36,724 nucleotides of DNA from an uncultured Blautia sp. GTDB taxonomy: Bacteria > Bacillota > Clostridia > Lachnospirales > Lachnospiraceae. Below, in pieces: positions 7,585 to 15,227 of this stretch. The notes under the pieces are model-generated. The model did no database searches. It was not told the DNA's origin and was given only the letters and a program-made list of their open reading frames with translations. The DNA lies in contig URMH01000027.1 of assembly GCA_900549015.1 (NCBI GenBank), forward strand, positions 1-36,724, in the 5' to 3' direction. A program made the position numbers and the translations under genes. How positions within the stretch are numbered: the first letter of the stretch is position 1; each line of letters opens with the position of its first letter.

Positions 7585-8037
7585 CTACTCCCTGCCTAAT
7601 ATTTTCAGATAATGAATGCCATTGCTTTGCTCAATTTCTTCTACCATAGCTTCTATGTCTCCCTCACCCGGAAGAATATCCACACTTAAAGTAAGTGTTG
7701 CAACTCCGTTGATTGGAATACTTTGATGAATTGTAAGAATATTTCCATGAAAGCGTGCGATTGCTCCAAGCACCACTGATAAAAGCCCCGGCTCGTCATC
7801 CATCTGAATAATAAATGTGATTGTCTTTCCTCTGGCTTCCTCGTGGAAAGGAAAAATATCATCTTTATATTTATAGAAGGAACTCCTGCTTATGTCCATT
7901 TTTTCCGCAGCTTCCTGCACTGTCTGCACTTTGCCGGAATCAAGAAGCTTCTTTGCTTCCACAACCTTTAAAAGCACCTCCGGCACTGCCCGTTCTTTTA
8001 CTACATAATACTTTTTCTTTTCGCCCTGTTTCTCCAT
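7585..8037 (-). CDS. UPF0735 ACT domain-containing regulator (PheB-like)
   Basis: The 150-residue protein combines an N-terminal helix-turn-helix-like segment (residues 35-60, VQEAAEKMDISRSSFYKYKD) with a C-terminal ACT domain (from about residue 72, ITFIIQMDDEPGLLSVVLGA). That is the usual length and order for UPF0735. ACT domains bind amino acids, so it is a plausible amino-acid-sensing regulator of the hom/lysC operon it heads. The family's function is not settled. The start is set by GAGGGG just upstream of ATG 8037; a promoter lies at 8089-8117. Confidence 0.9.
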   Translation of the reverse strand: MEKQGEKKKYYVVKERAVPEVLLKVVEAKKLLDSGKVQTVQEAAEKMDISRSSFYKYKDDIFPFHEEARGKTITFIIQMDDEPGLLSVVLGAIARFHGNILTIHQSIPINGVATLTLSVDILPGEGDIEAMVEEIEQSNGIHYLKILGRE

Positions 8038-8088
8038 GGTTTTCCCCTCTGTCCGTTAAGTAAAGACAATTGTTTTTCTATGAGAGAT

Positions 8089-8117
8089 ATATTATCACAG
8101 AAAAACCTTATTCGCAA
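8089..8117 (-). promoter_or_regulatory. Promoter of the UPF0735-hom-apgM-lysC-DUF975 operon
   Basis: On the minus strand TTGCGA (8112-8117), a 17-base spacer and TAATAT (8089-8094). The leader is about 45 bases and holds no riboswitch-like structure. Confidence 0.7.
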
Positions 8118-8123
8118 GTTTTT

Positions 8124-9242
8124 TTACTCTGTTTTTTTAGAAAGAGCAATCCATTTCAGATACGCATTAATAAAAATATCAATACTTCCGTCCATTACTG
8201 CATCTACGTTTCCTGTTTCCTCGTTTGTACGGTGATCTTTTACCATTGTATATGGCTGCATAACATAGGAACGAATCTGATTTCCCCAACCGATATCTGT
8301 TACCTCTCCACGAATTCCGGAAAGTTTCTCTTCCGCCTCCTGCTGCTTTAAAAGATACAGTTTCGCCTTTAACATCTGCATTGCCTTATCTTTGTTCATA
8401 TGCTGGGAACGCTCATTCTGACACTGTACTACAATTCCTGTAGGGAAGTGGGTAATACGGATAGCAGAAGATGTTTTGTTGATGTGCTGTCCGCCGGCGC
8501 CGCTGCTTCGGTACGTATCGATACGAATATCCTCATCGTTGATTTCCACATCAAGGTCTTTTTCTATATCCGGCATAACATCGCAGGATACAAAGGAAGT
8601 CTGACGTTTTCCCGCCGCATTAAACGGGGAAATTCGAACGAGACGATGCACACCTTTTTCTGATTTTAAGTAGCCATAAGCATTTTCTCCGTTCACCTGA
8701 AAAGTAACCGATTTTACCCCTGCCTCATCTCCGTCCAGATAGTCAAGAACTTCCATACTGAAGCCTTTTCTGTCTGCCCAGCGGCTGTACATACGGTAAA
8801 GCATACCGCACCAGTCGCAGGCTTCTGTTCCTCCTGCTCCTGCGTTCAGCTTAACAATGGCGTTTTCACTGTCATACTCTCCTGAGAGAAGTGTTTTTAC
8901 ACGAATATTATCAAAATCTGTCTGGAACTGATCCAGCATTTCCTGAATTTCCGGAATCAGCTCCGGGTCGTTTTCCTCATATCCCATTTCAATCATGGTT
9001 TCCATATCTTCCATCTGTGTCACAAGATTCTGATATGTCTCCATGTCATCTTTTAATCCTTTTAATTCCTTCATTTTTTTCTGGGAAACTTCTGCATTGT
9101 CCCAGAAATCCGGAGCTTCCATCTCACGCTCCAGCTCTTCAACCCGCTGCTCTTTGTTAGCCAGGTCAAGGGAGTCTTTCACCTCCGCAAGTGGTTCTGT
9201 ATATGTTGCAAGAACGCTTTTGAACTGATCTAACTCAACCAC
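8124..9242 (-). CDS. prfB: Peptide chain release factor 2, encoded in one frame
   Basis: Recognises UGA and UAA stop codons and releases the finished protein. The 372-residue product shows the stop-codon-reading tripeptide SPF (in LVRISPFNAAGK) and the peptidyl-hydrolysis motif GGQ (SSGAGGQHINKTSSA). The open frame runs upstream to 9881 without a plausible start. A GTG at 9242 with GAGGGTGA seven bases upstream gives the family's N-terminus (VELDQFKSVL). Codons 25-26 read CTT GAC; in most bacteria this spot is CTT TGA C and needs a programmed +1 shift. Here the extra T is absent, so no autoregulatory frameshift. It lies in the usual hpf-secA-prfB neighbourhood, but separated from secA by about 6 kb of inserted genes. 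Confidence 0.95.
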   Translation of the reverse strand: MVELDQFKSVLATYTEPLAEVKDSLDLANKEQRVEELEREMEAPDFWDNAEVSQKKMKELKGLKDDMETYQNLVTQMEDMETMIEMGYEENDPELIPEIQEMLDQFQTDFDNIRVKTLLSGEYDSENAIVKLNAGAGGTEACDWCGMLYRMYSRWADRKGFSMEVLDYLDGDEAGVKSVTFQVNGENAYGYLKSEKGVHRLVRISPFNAAGKRQTSFVSCDVMPDIEKDLDVEINDEDIRIDTYRSSGAGGQHINKTSSAIRITHFPTGIVVQCQNERSQHMNKDKAMQMLKAKLYLLKQQEAEEKLSGIRGEVTDIGWGNQIRSYVMQPYTMVKDHRTNEETGNVDAVMDGSIDIFINAYLKWIALSKKTE

Positions 9243-9322
9243 AGCTTCACCCTCTTTCTTTATTTTCAGATTTTCGTTTTTGTTGTCCTTTGCAAAAAGA
9301 TAAATACTCACTGTATACAATA

Positions 9323-10512
9323 TCATATCTTCCGGGGAATTACAAACAAAATCATCAGCACGGTGGCTCCAAGTGCCGCAAGGGGGACAAATATCCACAC
9401 AAGGTTCAGATTTCCGCCCTGAAGGAGTACACCGCACAGCAGGGAAGTGCCTATGCTTCCTCCTCTTACGAGAAGAGAATAGAGAGACATCATGGAAGCG
9501 CGAAAACTGCTGTCCGCCGCTTCGTGGAGAAGTGTGTTTTCTATCAGGCCTGCCATTCCGGAAACCATATAAACAAGGGCATAAACAAGAGCAAATATAT
9601 ACCAGGTACGGCAAAATGCCATAAGAACGGGAACAAGGCAGAGAAGAACCCGAAAAGCTGCGTATAATTTTTTCTTTGAAGATAAGGTATTCCCCATTTT
9701 TGACAGGATTCTCATGCCGGCAGTATTCCCGATGCTGCCTCCAAGATAGGCAGAACAGTTTACAATCCCCAGAAGCCACGTAAGGTTTTCCGGAAGATAA
9801 AGCTTTATAGAAGGCTGCCAGTACGTTTCCACTGCTGCCAGAAGAAATCCCAGAACTGCTGCCATACCGCAGATAATACATAAAATCCGGGAACGCCTTA
9901 TGTTTTTTACCATTTCAGAAAATCCATTTAAAAGATTCTGCTTCGGCTTTTTGCTTTTTATTCCTTTTTCTTTTACAAAGAAAACTGCCATTAAAATTAA
10001 AACTGCTTCTGCCAGCAAAAGGCACGTAAGATTCAGGGAATAATCAGGCTCCACATATCCCAGATACCCTCCAAGAAGCGCGCCTGCCGCAAGCCCGAAG
10101 TTATCAAGTTTTGCAAGAAGACTGTTGATTTCCGGCAGATGGCTTTCCCCGTTTTTCTCAATATACCAGTCGATTTCCAGAGCCTCCATAGAACCGGAAC
10201 CAAAAGCTCTTCCCATTCCAAGAAAAACATTTCCAAGTGCCAGAAACAGAGGGGAATCCCCCCTGAAAATCGTAAAAAACTGAGCCAGATAAAAATATGT
10301 GACATGAGAAATGTATTTTTTCTTCCCTTTAAATCTGCAAATACTCCACTCGGCACTTCCAGAACCATAACTGTAACTGCAAAAATCCCAAGAAAAACGG
10401 GAACTGTGGAAATGTTTGCCCCGTGAGAGCAAAGAACAAGCGTTAAAACGGGCGTTAAAATTCCCGTAGAAAATGAATTAAGAAAAAACAGTATTTTGTG
10501 TGACAGAGACAT
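9323..10512 (-). pseudogene. MFS-family transporter, frameshifted in a poly-G tract
   Basis: The N-terminal part (from ATG 10512, MSLSHKILFFLNSFS) contains the first two helices and the loop motif GVFADLKGRKNT typical of major facilitator proteins. Frame then fails: the rest (SPLFLALGNVFLGMGRAFGSGSMEALEIDWY... to 9323) continues one base off. The switch falls at a run of six G on the coding strand (10258-10263); seven G would give an uninterrupted reading (...RFSGGDSPLFLALGN...). Complete length would be about 396 residues with about 12 helices. The gene follows an ArsR-type regulator by 11 bases. Possible explanations are a true null mutation, slip-strand phase variation, or a sequencing error. 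Substrate unknown; drug or metabolite efflux is the usual role. Confidence 0.85.
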
Positions 10513-10523
10513 AAAATCCCCCC

Positions 10524-11087
10524 TTACTTTTCCGTCTTCTTTCCAGGATAAGCAATCAAGGCCATATCCCAGGGCTTCGCCCCTTCCTTTGGCTCCATGT
10601 GCGCTTCCTGAAATGCAAGAATTTGTTCCTTCACTTTTTTTGCTTCCTCATCTGTCATATAAATTACTCCATTCAAACAGTCTCCTGTTACTTCCTGTGG
10701 ATTCTTTTCCTTCTTATACAAATCTGTTATATATTTCTTAAATCCTGTCCAGATGTCATTAATCAGGTAATCCAGAATCAACTCTTTTTCCGCATGAAGG
10801 TCGTCCTGTAAATCGCCTTTCAGATTCACCACTGCCGGAACTCTTCTATAAAACTTTGCCTGAATGCCGTGAATACTTTCTGTATGGTCCAGTTCCACAA
10901 GTCCCAGATCCTCCAGTTTCTTTAAATGATACGTCACAGAGGACGGAGAAATCTCAAGAATAACAGAAAGCTGCTTTGGTGTCATGGGAACTTTTTCCAT
11001 ATCCATTGTTTTCAGTAATTTCTGCCTCTGTACATTCATAAAAATCTCAAGCTGTTTCCTTGTGGTAATGCTTATCTCTCTGCTCAT
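10524..11087 (-). CDS. ArsR-type winged-helix transcriptional regulator
   Basis: The 187-residue protein has a winged-helix DNA-binding region at residues 30-80 (PMTPKQLSVILEISPSSVTYHLKKLEDLGLVE..., of ArsR type) and an extra C-terminal helical domain of about 90 residues, which could bind an effector or dimerise. It is the first gene of a two-gene operon with the MFS transporter, the common arrangement for local control of efflux. A strong ribosome site (AAAGGAGG) precedes ATG 11087. The promoter at 11130-11158 overlaps an imperfect inverted repeat (TTAACAT...ATGTAA, about 11122-11142), a likely site for self-repression. No metal-binding cysteine cluster is visible, so the inducer is unknown. 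Confidence 0.85.
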   Translation of the reverse strand: MSREISITTRKQLEIFMNVQRQKLLKTMDMEKVPMTPKQLSVILEISPSSVTYHLKKLEDLGLVELDHTESIHGIQAKFYRRVPAVVNLKGDLQDDLHAEKELILDYLINDIWTGFKKYITDLYKKEKNPQEVTGDCLNGVIYMTDEEAKKVKEQILAFQEAHMEPKEGAKPWDMALIAYPGKKTEK

Positions 11088-11129
11088 AAATGTCCTCCTT
11101 TTTATTATATATTTTATATCGTTACATAA

Positions 11130-11158
11130 ATTATAATGTTAATCTTCTGAAATTGCAA
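11130..11158 (-). promoter_or_regulatory. Promoter of the ArsR-MFS operon with overlapping dyad
   Basis: On the minus strand TTGCAA (11153-11158), a 17-base spacer and TATAAT (11130-11135). An imperfect dyad around 11122-11142 overlaps the -10 box, a plausible repressor site. Confidence 0.75.
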
Positions 11159-11174
11159 GAGGAAAATATTCCAC

Positions 11175-11202
11175 TGGACATCATTTCTCAATGTGATAAA
11201 AT
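11175..11202 (+). promoter_or_regulatory. Likely promoter of the aminopeptidase P gene
   Basis: TGGACA (11175-11180), a 16-base spacer and TAAAAT (11197-11202), about 48 bases before ATG 11251. It is divergent from the ArsR promoter. Confidence 0.55.
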
Positions 11203-11250
11203 AGGAATAGACATTCTGAGCAAACATAAGAAAGTTGAGGAATCGAAACT

Positions 11251-13038
11251 ATGATAACAGAACGATTACAAGCCCTTCGGGACAAAATGAAGGAATACGG
11301 TGTAGACGCCTATCTTGTTCCCACCGCAGATTACCACGAATCTGAATATGTAGGACCGTATTTTAAATGCAGAGCCTATATTACCGGCTTTACCGGTTCT
11401 GCCGGAACTGCCGTTATCACACAGGACGAAGCCTGCCTCTGGACAGACGGACGCTATTTTGTACAGGCTGCAAAGGAATTAAAGGACACAGGCGTTACCC
11501 TGATGAAAATGGGAGAGGAAGGCGTTCCCACTGTTGTGGAATACCTGCAGAGCCACACAAAAGAAGGCATGACTCTCGGTTTTGACGGACGTGTTGTAAA
11601 CGAAAGTCTGGGAGAAACATTTGAGGAAAAACTTCCGGAAAGATTTCTTTCCTACAGAAGTGATTTAATCGGCGAAATCTGGAGTGAGCGCCCGGAGCTT
11701 TCCGCTGAACCGGTATGGATCCTTGAGGAAAAATACGCCGGAGAATCTGCTGCCTCCAAGCTTTCCAAAATCCGTGAAAAAATGAAGGAAAACAAAACTT
11801 CCGTCCATGTGCTGACTTCCCTTGACGATATTGTATGGCTTCTCAATATCCGCGGAAACGACATTCCCTGTAATCCGGTTGTCCTTTCCTACCTTGTGCT
11901 TACAGAGACAGAGGGACACCTCTTTATCCAGGAAAAAGCCTTATCTGAAGAAGTAAAATCTTATCTTCAATCTCTTGGAATGGAAATTCATTCCTATGAT
12001 TCTGTATATGATTTTGTGTCTGAAATCAAAGGCGAAACCATTCTTCTGGAAAAAGGTCATGTGAATTATTCTATCTTCCAGAGTCTTGCAGGAGACAACA
12101 CTATTATTGATATGGTAAATCCTGCCGCACTTATGAAAGCTATCAAAAATCCAACAGAAATGGAAAATATCAGAAAAGCCCACATTAAAGACGGCGTTGC
12201 TGTTACAAAATATATTTACTGGCTGAAAAAGAACATCGGCAAAATCCCAATGGACGAGCTTTCTGTTGCAGCGAAACTGGAAAGCCTTCGAAAAGAGCAG
12301 GAGGGCTACATTGAGCCAAGCTTTGAAACCATCTCCGCTTACGGTCCTAATGCAGCTATGTGCCACTACCAGCCAACAGAAGAAGACTTTGCCCAGTTAA
12401 AACCGGAAGGCTTCTATCTTGTGGATTCCGGCGGACAGTATTATGAGGGAACAACAGATATTACAAGAACTATCGCTGTCGGACCTCTCACAGAGGAGCA
12501 GAAAGAGCATTTCACCGTGACGGCAATGGGAACGCTCCGTCTCGGCAATGCGAAATTCCTTCACGGCTGTGCCAGCGTAAATCTTGACTACCTTGCAAGA
12601 GGCGCATTCTGGGAAAGAGGTCTTGATTTTAACCACGGAACAGGTCACGGCGTCGGCTATCTTTTAAATGTACACGAGCGTCCAAACGGAGTTCGCTGGA
12701 AAGTCAGCCCGGAACGTGTGAAAGACGAGGTTTTTGAGGAAGGTATGCTTACCTCTGACGAGCCTGGTATCTACATTGAAGGAAGTCACGGAATCCGTAC
12801 AGAAAATCTGATGCTCTGCCGTAAAGCAGAAAAAAATCAGTACGGTCAGTTTATGAAATTTGAATTTGTTACTTTCGTGCCGATTGATTTAGACGCCATC
12901 GACACAAAATATATGGCAGAAAAAGATGTGGAGCTTTTAAACAGCTACCACAAAGATGTATACGAAAAAATCTCCCCGTATCTTAATGAAGAAGAAAAAG
13001 AATGGCTGAAAGAAGCTACAAGACCGGTAAGTAAATAA
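11251..13038 (+). CDS. pepP: Xaa-Pro aminopeptidase (aminopeptidase P, M24B)
   Basis: Removes the N-terminal residue from peptides with proline in second position. The 595-residue length matches the long, three-domain form (two creatinase-like N-terminal domains plus the pita-bread catalytic domain) rather than the roughly 440-residue E. coli form. Metal ligands are visible in the catalytic part: two Asp in LVDSGGQYYEGTTDITRT, the His in NHGTGHGVGYLLNVHE, and Glu in TSDEPGIYIEGSHGIRTEN. No signal peptide, so cytoplasmic. It is monocistronic, with its own promoter and a strong terminator at 13052-13105. Confidence 0.93.
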   Translation: MITERLQALRDKMKEYGVDAYLVPTADYHESEYVGPYFKCRAYITGFTGSAGTAVITQDEACLWTDGRYFVQAAKELKDTGVTLMKMGEEGVPTVVEYLQSHTKEGMTLGFDGRVVNESLGETFEEKLPERFLSYRSDLIGEIWSERPELSAEPVWILEEKYAGESAASKLSKIREKMKENKTSVHVLTSLDDIVWLLNIRGNDIPCNPVVLSYLVLTETEGHLFIQEKALSEEVKSYLQSLGMEIHSYDSVYDFVSEIKGETILLEKGHVNYSIFQSLAGDNTIIDMVNPAALMKAIKNPTEMENIRKAHIKDGVAVTKYIYWLKKNIGKIPMDELSVAAKLESLRKEQEGYIEPSFETISAYGPNAAMCHYQPTEEDFAQLKPEGFYLVDSGGQYYEGTTDITRTIAVGPLTEEQKEHFTVTAMGTLRLGNAKFLHGCASVNLDYLARGAFWERGLDFNHGTGHGVGYLLNVHERPNGVRWKVSPERVKDEVFEEGMLTSDEPGIYIEGSHGIRTENLMLCRKAEKNQYGQFMKFEFVTFVPIDLDAIDTKYMAEKDVELLNSYHKDVYEKISPYLNEEEKEWLKEATRPVSK

Positions 13039-13051
13039 ATTCCCAAAACAC

Positions 13052-13105
13052 AAAGGATTAAAAAACAGCAGACACTTATGTGAAACTGTTTTTTAATCCT
13101 TTTTT
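13052..13105 (+). terminator. Strong terminator after aminopeptidase P
   Basis: A 17-bp perfect stem (AAAGGATTAAAAAACAG with CTGTTTTTTAATCCTTT) flanks a 17-base loop and is followed by a T-rich tail. It lies between converging pepP and the dapF-like gene and may serve both. Confidence 0.85.
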
Positions 13106-13144
13106 AATCTTTTTATTTGACAACGCTTACCTGTTCAGAAATTC

Positions 13145-13993
13145 TCAGGAAAAGAAGCTCTGCGCAATGCTGATGTCCGCAATAAAGCCTACTGTTCCTG
13201 TCATATAAATAGTTCCATCCTCTTTAATATTAATCTGAATCATCCCACCCGGCTGATTTACATTGATTCTGGGCTCTACAAGCCCCAGGCGGTATGCTGC
13301 CGCCGCTGCCGCACAGCTTCCTGTACCGGAGGCTTTTGTATAGCCGGATCCTCTCTCCCAGATTTCAATATCAAGATTTCCTCTGTCGATCAGGCGGCAG
13401 AGCTGAAGGTTCATTCTGTTTGGAAATTTATCTGCATTTTCCACATAAGGTCCCAGCTCTTTTACGGCTTCCTTGCTTACTTTATCTGCAAAAATAATAC
13501 AGTGGGGATTTCCTACAGTAAGACAGGTTGCTTTGTACTCTTTTTCATTAAAAGTAAACGTCTCATTTATAATTTCCCGTTTTTCACCTGTTACCGGAAT
13601 TTCTTCGGAAATAAAAGAGGCTTTCCCCATTTTTACACGAAACTCGGTTGCTCTGGCGTTCATCACTTCCACTTCGATTGTTCCCGCCATTGTCTCAATG
13701 TCAAACTTTGATCCCTTTACATATCCCTGATCTATTAAATATTTTGCAAAAATACGAACGCCGTTTCCACTGATGGGAGACTCGCTTCCGTCTGCATTAA
13801 AAATATGAACGCCCATTTTTCCGTTTATCTGCACAGGTCCGTACAAAACGCCGTCCGCTCCAAGCCCGAATCCTCTCTGGCAGAGAAGCGCCGCTTTTTT
13901 TCCCTGAAGCTGTACTCTGTTTCTCACCGCATCCAGAATCAGATAGTCATTTCCCAATCCCTGATATTTTGCCATAATAATATTGTCTGACAT
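13145..13993 (-). CDS. DapF-fold epimerase with both catalytic cysteines replaced by serine
   Basis: The 282-residue protein has the full two-lobed diaminopimelate epimerase layout: YQGLGNDYLILD (residues 10-21), NADGSE (66-71), GNPHC (161-165) and ERGSGYT (213-219). True DapF uses two cysteines as acid/base, in the motifs CGNG and ACG[ST]G. Here they read ISGNG (Ser75) and ASGTG (Ser222); the DNA codons are AGT and TCC, so both changes are unambiguous. A DapF paralogue acting on another substrate, or by altered chemistry, is more likely than an ordinary DapF. dapA and dapB are 7 kb away, not in the same operon. The upstream ATG at 14098 is rejected because 13993 has a clear ribosome site (GAGAGGTG). 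Confidence 0.85.
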   Translation of the reverse strand: MSDNIIMAKYQGLGNDYLILDAVRNRVQLQGKKAALLCQRGFGLGADGVLYGPVQINGKMGVHIFNADGSESPISGNGVRIFAKYLIDQGYVKGSKFDIETMAGTIEVEVMNARATEFRVKMGKASFISEEIPVTGEKREIINETFTFNEKEYKATCLTVGNPHCIIFADKVSKEAVKELGPYVENADKFPNRMNLQLCRLIDRGNLDIEIWERGSGYTKASGTGSCAAAAAAYRLGLVEPRINVNQPGGMIQINIKEDGTIYMTGTVGFIADISIAQSFFS

Positions 13994-14163
13994 ATTTACA
14001 CCTCTCCTGTATTCACATATCACCTTACTGCCAAAATCTGATGGATTGTTTCTCATATTCCCTTCCACAATCCTGTCTTTTATTATATTATACATCATTT
14101 TTTCCCTGTGTATATAGAATAAACTGCGAAATATATTGCAAAAAATGCTCTAAAAAGAAGGAG

Positions 14164-14186
14164 GGCCGGACTGTATGCAGTCCGGC
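14164..14186. other. 9-bp perfect hairpin in the dapF-like/AraC intergenic region
   Basis: GCCGGACTG and CAGTCCGGC pair around a 4-base loop. The 360-base gap 13994-14353 otherwise holds TATAAT-like sequences near 14085-14096 (probably the dapF-like promoter) and AT-rich DNA. On the plus strand the hairpin loop contains an ATG preceded by GGAGG, opening a 4-codon frame; no U tract follows on that strand. A leader or relic terminator is possible; role unknown. Confidence 0.5.
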
Positions 14187-14353
14187 TAAGTATAAAAAGT
14201 ATGAAAAAGAAAAAAGTTATGAAAATCTATTCGATGAAAAAGCTTTCGCTTTATTTGTTTTATACTATACCGGGAATTTGTGAGGAAAATGTGATGATGA
14301 TTTGAAAAAAACGTGATAAAATTATAAAAAAGAAATAAACGAGGTGTACAAAT

Positions 14354-15199
14354 ATGGAATCTCCTATTGATACAACGGAAAAAACAGGGTATCTTGACCG
14401 GGAATTTCGCCTTTTCTATTTAAAAGACCAGAAACAGCAGGATTTTACTTATCATTACCATGATTTTTATAAAGTAATTATTTTTCTTTCCGGAAAAGCC
14501 ACCTATCATATAGAAGGAAAATCCTATTATCTCAATCCCTGGGATATTCTTCTTGTGGATAAATATGCCATCCACAAGCCGGAAATCTCTTCTGAAGAAC
14601 CATATGAACGGTTTATTCTGTGGATCCGGAACGATTTAAAGGAAGAGCTTCTAACCCGGTGTTTTCAGAAAGCAACAGACCGGTGCTTTCATCTTGTCCG
14701 TCTTCCCTCCAAAATACAGAAAAAGCTGGAGCAGGTTTTGTCAGAATTTTACCGGGCATCTAAGAATCAGGAATTGGGAGATAACATTCTGGAAAAAGCT
14801 CTCTTTTATGAATTTATGGTGTATTTAAACCGGATTTTTCTGGAAAAACAATATATCTGCGACCAGGACTCCTATACTTACGATTCCCGGATTGAGGAAC
14901 TTTTAAAGTACATCAACCGAAACCTTGAAAAAGAGCTGTCCATTGAGGAACTTTCCCGGAGATATTTCCTGAGCAAATATTATATGATGCGAAAATTCAA
15001 AGAAGAGACAGGCTACACCATGCACAGCTACATTGTGAGCAAACGGCTTTTTCTTGCAAGAAGCCTGATCTCTCAGGGAGTTCCCGTCACAAAAGCGGCT
15101 CTCCAGAGCGGATTTAAGGATTATACCGCCTTTATCCGCGCCTATAAAAAGCAGTTCGGGGAACTTCCGTCTGATGCTTTAAAAAAGGGATCTTCCTGA
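14354..15199 (+). CDS. AraC-family regulator with cupin sensor domain
   Basis: The 281-residue protein has an N-terminal cupin-type sensor (residues 15-110; YHYHDFYKVIIFLSG and the following ILLVDKYAIHKPEI) that usually binds a small ligand such as a sugar. The C-terminal AraC domain (about 180-280) has two helix-turn-helix units (LSIEELSRRYFLSKYYMMRKFK and PVTKAALQSGFKDYTAFIRAYKKQFG). It stands alone with its own terminator, so its targets cannot be read from the neighbours; the flanking dapF-like gene is divergent and could be one. Ribosome site GAGGTG sits before ATG 14354. Confidence 0.9.
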   Translation: MESPIDTTEKTGYLDREFRLFYLKDQKQQDFTYHYHDFYKVIIFLSGKATYHIEGKSYYLNPWDILLVDKYAIHKPEISSEEPYERFILWIRNDLKEELLTRCFQKATDRCFHLVRLPSKIQKKLEQVLSEFYRASKNQELGDNILEKALFYEFMVYLNRIFLEKQYICDQDSYTYDSRIEELLKYINRNLEKELSIEELSRRYFLSKYYMMRKFKEETGYTMHSYIVSKRLFLARSLISQGVPVTKAALQSGFKDYTAFIRAYKKQFGELPSDALKKGSS

Positions 15200-15215
15200 G
15201 GAAGACCCCTTTTTA
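15180..15215. terminator. Bidirectional terminator shared by the AraC gene and secA
   Basis: GGGATCTTCC (15187-15196) pairs with GGAAGACCCC (15200-15209) with one mismatch; the AraC stop TGA forms the loop. TTTTTATT follows on the plus strand, TTTTTTAAAG on the minus strand after the secA stop. Confidence 0.85.
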
Positions 15216-15227
15216 TTATGATATTTC

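Noticed and set aside
8038..8123. Lysine riboswitch before the hom/lysC operon (and before cobO-dapA)
   Set aside because: Both leaders are only about 40-50 bases after clear promoters, too short for the L-box, and none of its conserved blocks is seen.
9243..9881. Upstream extension of the prfB frame
   Set aside because: It is antisense-like noise within the MFS gene region; the GTG at 9242 has a good ribosome site and matches the family N-terminus.
14201..14305. 34-codon ORF starting MKKKKVMKIYSMKKLSLYLF upstream of the AraC gene
   Set aside because: It looks faintly like a signal peptide, but it has no ribosome site, no promoter of its own that I can defend, and lies in AT-rich leader DNA.
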